Assembly (NCBI GenBank): GCA_964196325.1
Contig: CAXMST010000039.1
Location: 1-8,873, forward strand
Direction of reading: 5' to 3'
Source: CAXMST01 sp964196325
Lineage (GTDB): Bacteria > Actinomycetota > Thermoleophilia > Solirubrobacterales > 70-9
Length of the DNA: 8,873 nucleotides
Both the position numbers and the translations under genes were made by a program. Below are positions 5,447 to 8,873 of this stretch, piece by piece (position 1 is the first letter of the stretch; every line of letters starts with the position of its first letter). The notes beneath the pieces are model-generated. The model was not told the origin of the DNA and ran no database searches. It worked only from the letters and a program-made list of their open reading frames with translations.

Positions 5447-7381
5447 TTGCCCGTGGCGCTAAGACAAGCAGGGTGGACCCGAGGGCTGCTCGGCGCGATG
5501 ATCGGGTGGGGGTTCGGGTTCGGCTTGGTCGTGGCCCTGCGCGCGATCAGCGGTCTCGAGATCTTTCAGACCGAGCAGACCGGCTACCCGCACCTGATCG
5601 TTCCCGCGGTTACCGCACCGTTCGGCTTTCTGATCGGGTTCGGGGCCTTCGACTACTGGTTCCGCTGGGCGGCGGGCAAGCCGACGATCCCCGACGATCA
5701 CTCGAGCCACGGCGCCTACAGCTGGAAGGACTACTTCAAGTTCAACACCGATCACAAGGTGATCGGGATCCAGTACATCGTCACCACCTTCTTCTTCTTC
5801 CTGCTCGGCGGTCTGCTGGCGATGGTCATGCGGGCCGAGCTCGCCCAGCCCGGCACACAGGTCGTGGATCCCCAGGTCTTCAACGGCCTGTTCTCGACCC
5901 ACGCCGCCTTCATGATCTTCCTGTTCATCGTCCCGATCTTCGCCGGGATCGCGAACTACGTGCTGCCGCTGATGATCGGCGCGCCCGACATGGCCTTCCC
6001 GCGGCTGAACGCGCTCAGCTTCTGGCTGCTGCCGATGGGCGGGCTCCTGTTCATGGCCTCCTACGTGGTCCCCGGCGGCGCCTTCGACGCCGGCTGGACC
6101 GGCTACGCGCCCCTCTCTACCGGGGCCCCCTTAGGGCAGTCCTTCTTCAATCTGGGAGTCCAGTTCGCCGGTGCCTCGTCGATCGCAACGGCGCTCAACT
6201 TCCTGGTCACGATCGTCACCATGCGTGCGCCCGGGATGAGCTTCTGGCGCATGCCCCTGCTCGTTTGGGCGAACCTCTCGACCTCGCTGTTGGTCGTCGG
6301 CGCCACCCCGTTCATCGCCGGCGCCCAGTTCATGGTCCTCTTCGACCGCGTGCTCGGCACCAACTTCTTCCAGGCGGCAGCCGGCGGCGACGTGATCAGC
6401 TACCAGCACATCTTCTGGTTCTATTCCCACCCGGCGGTCTACATCATGATGCTGCCGGGCTTCGGGATCGTCAGCGAGGTGATCTCCACCCACGCCCGCA
6501 AGACGATCTTCGGCTACCGCTTGATGGCCCTGGCGCTGTTAGGCATCGTTGTGCTCGCCTTCGCGGTCTGGGCGCACCACATGTTCGTCGCCGGCATGTT
6601 CGCCTGGCTGCGGGTGCCGATGATGATCACGACCCTGCTGATCGCGGTCCCGACCGGAATCAAGATATTCAGCTGGCTGGGCACGCTGTTCGACTCGAAG
6701 TTACATATCCAGAGCACATCGATGCTGTTCTCGTTGGGCTTCATCGTCACCTTCGTGATCGGCGGCATCTCAGGCGTGATGCTGGGCATGATCCCGATCG
6801 ACATCCACGTCTCCGACACCTACTTCATCGTCGCCCACATCCATTTCGTGCTGTTCGGGGGCTCGGTGTTCACGATCTTCGCCGGGATCTACCACTGGTT
6901 CCCGAAGATGACCGGGCGAATGTACGACGAGCGTCTCGGGCACTGGCATTTCTGGTTGACCCTGGTCGCGATGCTGGGCACGTTCATCCCGATGCACTGG
7001 ATCGGCATGGACGGGATGCCGCGCCGGGTCGCCGACTACGCCGCGCAGTTCGGGGACTGGAACCTGATCATCAGCGTCTTCAGCTTCATCCTCGGGGCCG
7101 CGCAACTGATCTTCATCTACAACATGATCGTCTCCTGGCGCTATGGGCCCAAGGCGGGCGACAACCCCTGGCGGGCGAAGACGATCGAATGGCTGGTCTC
7201 CTCACCGCCGCCGGTGTTCAACTTCGACGAGATCCCGAGGGTGGTTGGCGGTCCCTACGAGTTCGGCGTGCACGGTGCCAAGCACGCGATCCTCTCCAGT
7301 GATCACGAAGGCGCCGAGGTGACCGGACCGGAGCCCGCTGTGGCCGGTGCGGCCGGACCGGATTCCGGGGGTAGCGGCTAG
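5447..7381 (+). CDS. coxA: Cytochrome c oxidase subunit I, A2-type, with N-terminal membrane extension
   Basis: This is the catalytic subunit (also called ctaD), which reduces O2 to water and pumps protons across the cytoplasmic membrane. At 644 residues it is longer than the usual 530-560. The core begins at FNTDHKVIG (99-107). Visible ligands are His152 and His466 (low-spin heme), His464 (high-spin heme), and His328, His377 and His378 (CuB), with Tyr332 for the His-Tyr crosslink. Lys406 marks the K-channel and Asp181 (GAPDMAFP) the D-channel entrance. The motif YSHPAVY (326-332) replaces GHPEVY: Ala330 takes the place of the D-channel Glu and Tyr326-Ser327 the compensating YS pair of A2-type enzymes. 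The first 85 residues add two predicted helices (about 13-34 and 49-68). The C-terminal tail is soluble and Gly/Ala-rich. The TTG start is set by AGGAGG, and the stop overlaps the next gene by one base. Confidence 0.97.
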   Translation: MPVALRQAGWTRGLLGAMIGWGFGFGLVVALRAISGLEIFQTEQTGYPHLIVPAVTAPFGFLIGFGAFDYWFRWAAGKPTIPDDHSSHGAYSWKDYFKFNTDHKVIGIQYIVTTFFFFLLGGLLAMVMRAELAQPGTQVVDPQVFNGLFSTHAAFMIFLFIVPIFAGIANYVLPLMIGAPDMAFPRLNALSFWLLPMGGLLFMASYVVPGGAFDAGWTGYAPLSTGAPLGQSFFNLGVQFAGASSIATALNFLVTIVTMRAPGMSFWRMPLLVWANLSTSLLVVGATPFIAGAQFMVLFDRVLGTNFFQAAAGGDVISYQHIFWFYSHPAVYIMMLPGFGIVSEVISTHARKTIFGYRLMALALLGIVVLAFAVWAHHMFVAGMFAWLRVPMMITTLLIAVPTGIKIFSWLGTLFDSKLHIQSTSMLFSLGFIVTFVIGGISGVMLGMIPIDIHVSDTYFIVAHIHFVLFGGSVFTIFAGIYHWFPKMTGRMYDERLGHWHFWLTLVAMLGTFIPMHWIGMDGMPRRVADYAAQFGDWNLIISVFSFILGAAQLIFIYNMIVSWRYGPKAGDNPWRAKTIEWLVSSPPPVFNFDEIPRVVGGPYEFGVHGAKHAILSSDHEGAEVTGPEPAVAGAAGPDSGGSG

Positions 7382-8265
7382 TGGCCGTGCAGGAGCGCCC
7401 CTCTGGAACCGTTCTCGCCTTCCTGAACGAGGTGGCGGGCGGACGCAAGCTGCTCGGCGCGTTGCGCGAGCGCGTCGATGGCGGCGCCGAGCACGTGGTG
7501 CTCGCCGCTCCCCAGAACGTCCCCGCCGCGGGCCAGATCGTCGATGTCAACGAGGTTCGCGACGCTGCGCTGAGTCGGGTCGAGGTGACCCAGCGGGTTC
7601 TCCATGACTTCGGCATCGAGTCCAGCGGGGTCGTGCTCGACCCCGACCCGCTGCTGGCGCTGGACGATGCGGTGCGGGCCTTCACTCCGGACGAGGTCCT
7701 GATCTCCTGTCTGCCCGAGAGTCGCTACGGCCTGCTTCGCAAGGACCTGATCGAGTGGGCCCGAGCCCGATTCGCGGCGCCGGTCGAGCACATCCCGGTG
7801 CGGATCGAGGACGACGCGATCCGCTGGGACGTGACCCACACCCTGGTCGTCGCGACCCAGACGGTCAACGCGCCTGATCTGGTCGCGCGCCTGATCGAGC
7901 GCAACGCCGAGCACGCCCATCGCTACACCTTCGTCTGCCCGCGCTCCGGGGAGACGCCGCGCGAGGAGGTCTGCGAGCGCCTCGCCGCGACCCTCGCCGC
8001 GATCTACCGCAAGGAGATCGACGGCACCGGCCAGCCGATGAGCCCCGAGCCCTTCGCCGCGGTTCAGAACGCGATCGAGCACTACCGCGTCGACGAGGTG
8101 TTGATCTCGACCTTCGGCGGCCACAGCTCGAAGTGGCTCGAGGATGGCCTGATCGACCAGGTACGAGCTCTGACCGACATCCCCGTGGAACACTTCGAGT
8201 CCGACCCGGGTGCGGTTCGCGAGCCCGCCGGCGCCGCAACCGCTGTCGCTGGGGGGGCGGGCTGA
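7381..8265 (+). CDS. Unknown tandem-domain alpha/beta protein in the oxidase operon (UspA-like fold suspected)
   Basis: This 294-residue protein has no signal peptide or membrane helix and is probably cytoplasmic. It consists of two related units. Unit 1 (about 36-140) begins AEHVVLAAP and ends DEVLIS (104-109)...PVEH (134-137). Unit 2 (about 179-273) begins AHRYTFVCP and ends DEVLIS (238-243)...PVEH (268-271). The 35 residues from each DEVLIS through PVEH plus one residue align without a gap, 15 being identical. Unit 2 keeps a SSKWL segment (249-253) that is SRYGLL-like and degenerate in unit 1. A hydrophobic strand followed by a helix and another strand suggests a Rossmann or universal-stress-protein type fold; I cannot name a family with certainty. 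GTG at 7381 overlaps the coxA TAG and its TGA overlaps the coxC ATG, so it is co-translated with the oxidase. A role in oxidase assembly, regulation or stress response is inference from context. Confidence 0.85.
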   Translation: MAVQERPSGTVLAFLNEVAGGRKLLGALRERVDGGAEHVVLAAPQNVPAAGQIVDVNEVRDAALSRVEVTQRVLHDFGIESSGVVLDPDPLLALDDAVRAFTPDEVLISCLPESRYGLLRKDLIEWARARFAAPVEHIPVRIEDDAIRWDVTHTLVVATQTVNAPDLVARLIERNAEHAHRYTFVCPRSGETPREEVCERLAATLAAIYRKEIDGTGQPMSPEPFAAVQNAIEHYRVDEVLISTFGGHSSKWLEDGLIDQVRALTDIPVEHFESDPGAVREPAGAATAVAGGAG

Positions 8266-8873
8266 TGGAGTCCGCGTCAATCTCCGTCGGCGGCGCCCAC
8301 GAGCACGAGCACCACGGCCCGCCCGAGGCCCACGCCTCCTCGAGGATCGATCGGCAGACCCTGGGGATCCTGCTGTTCATCGTCAGCGAGGTGATGCTGT
8401 TCGGTGCCTTCTTCGCCTCCTACTTCTTCATCCGGGCCGTCGCCAACGACGGCCCCTGGCCGCCCGAGCCGTTCGAGCTCCCGGTCCTGATCGCGGGCAT
8501 CAACACGGTGATCCTGGTCAGCTCCTCGTTCACGATCCACTGGGCGCTGGAGGGCATCCGCCGCGGCAACCGCAACGCGCTCAAGGCAGGCTTGGCGATC
8601 ACCTGGCTGCTTGGCGCGACCTTCCTGTTCATCCAGATGAACGAGTACGTCCACATCGGCTTCAGCGGGCGCGACGGTGCCTTCGGCTCGATCTTCTACG
8701 GGCTCACGGGCCTGCACGGGGCGCACGTCTTCATCGGCCTGCTGCTCCTCACCTTCGCCAACATCCGCGCCTGGCGCGGTCACTTCGGCCCGGCGGCCAA
8801 GGACCACCTCGGGGTCGAGGTGCCGGGCATCTACTGGCACTTCGTGGACGTGATGTGGATCATCGTCTACGCC
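8265..8873 (+). CDS. coxC: Cytochrome c oxidase subunit III (3' end cut by window)
   Basis: Subunit III (also called ctaE) stabilises the oxidase and supports proton uptake by subunit I. Its 203 visible codons start at the ATG at 8265, which shares a base with the preceding TGA (TGATG). The N-terminus is cytoplasmic and His-rich (HEHEHH, 12-17). The first helix holds FIVSEVMLFGAFFASYFF with the family's conserved Glu42. Four further helices follow at about 72-95, 107-125, 140-165 and from 188 on; MNEY, GLHGAHV and GIYWHFVDVMWIIVYA are standard family motifs. The last motif normally sits a few residues from the C-terminus, so only a handful of codons should be missing. It is the short, five-helix form common in actinobacteria. 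A metal-binding role for the His cluster is possible but unproven. Confidence 0.96.
   Translation, partial: MESASISVGGAHEHEHHGPPEAHASSRIDRQTLGILLFIVSEVMLFGAFFASYFFIRAVANDGPWPPEPFELPVLIAGINTVILVSSSFTIHWALEGIRRGNRNALKAGLAITWLLGATFLFIQMNEYVHIGFSGRDGAFGSIFYGLTGLHGAHVFIGLLLLTFANIRAWRGHFGPAAKDHLGVEVPGIYWHFVDVMWIIVYA

Noticed and set aside
5473..7302. A 609-codon plus-strand frame overlapping coxA
   Set aside because: It is out of frame with the complete heme-copper oxidase ligands and has Arg/Asp-rich shadow composition.

Overview
This is a GC-rich window with actinobacterial character. The evidence is strong G/C bias at third codon positions, frequent GTG and TTG starts, start codons that directly follow TAGAMT-like -10 boxes with no Shine-Dalgarno, and a DrrA-type ABC exporter. 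The protein styles (secreted orphan protein, Ser/Thr-rich lipoprotein, DEVLIS-type tandem protein) fit a Thermoleophilia/Solirubrobacterales-like organism, but that placement is inference; the window holds no rRNA or other taxonomic marker.

Layout. On the minus strand at 1-1210 is a DrrA/DrrB-like ABC exporter: an ATPase coupled through a GTGA overlap to a permease that runs off the left edge. Facing away from it, 1375-2187 (+) encodes a secreted protein of unknown function. It converges on a two-gene minus-strand unit at 2220-2815: a small zinc-ribbon protein coupled by GTGA to a Ser/Thr-rich lipoprotein. Divergent from that unit, with only about 40 bases between, is a GT4-like glycosyltransferase (+) whose 5' end is anomalous. 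A nested GC-rich hairpin at 4452-4507 separates it from the respiratory operon.

The right half is an aa3-type cytochrome c oxidase operon in the order coxB, coxA, unknown tandem-domain gene, coxC; coxC is cut by the right edge close to its end. CoxB carries a complete CuA site and no cytochrome c domain. CoxA carries all heme and CuB ligands and the YSHPxVY signature of A2-type heme-copper oxidases in place of the D-channel glutamate, plus about 85 extra N-terminal residues with two predicted membrane helices. The gene between coxA and coxC is joined to both by one-base stop/start overlaps and encodes a soluble, internally duplicated alpha/beta protein (two DEVLIS...PVEH units 134 residues apart). 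It is the best candidate here for an undescribed function, probably linked to oxidase assembly, regulation or stress sensing.

I see no tRNA, rRNA, CRISPR array, insertion sequence or phage gene. No gene-free stretch exceeds 300 bases; the longest are 1211-1374 and 4441-4585, both described below.
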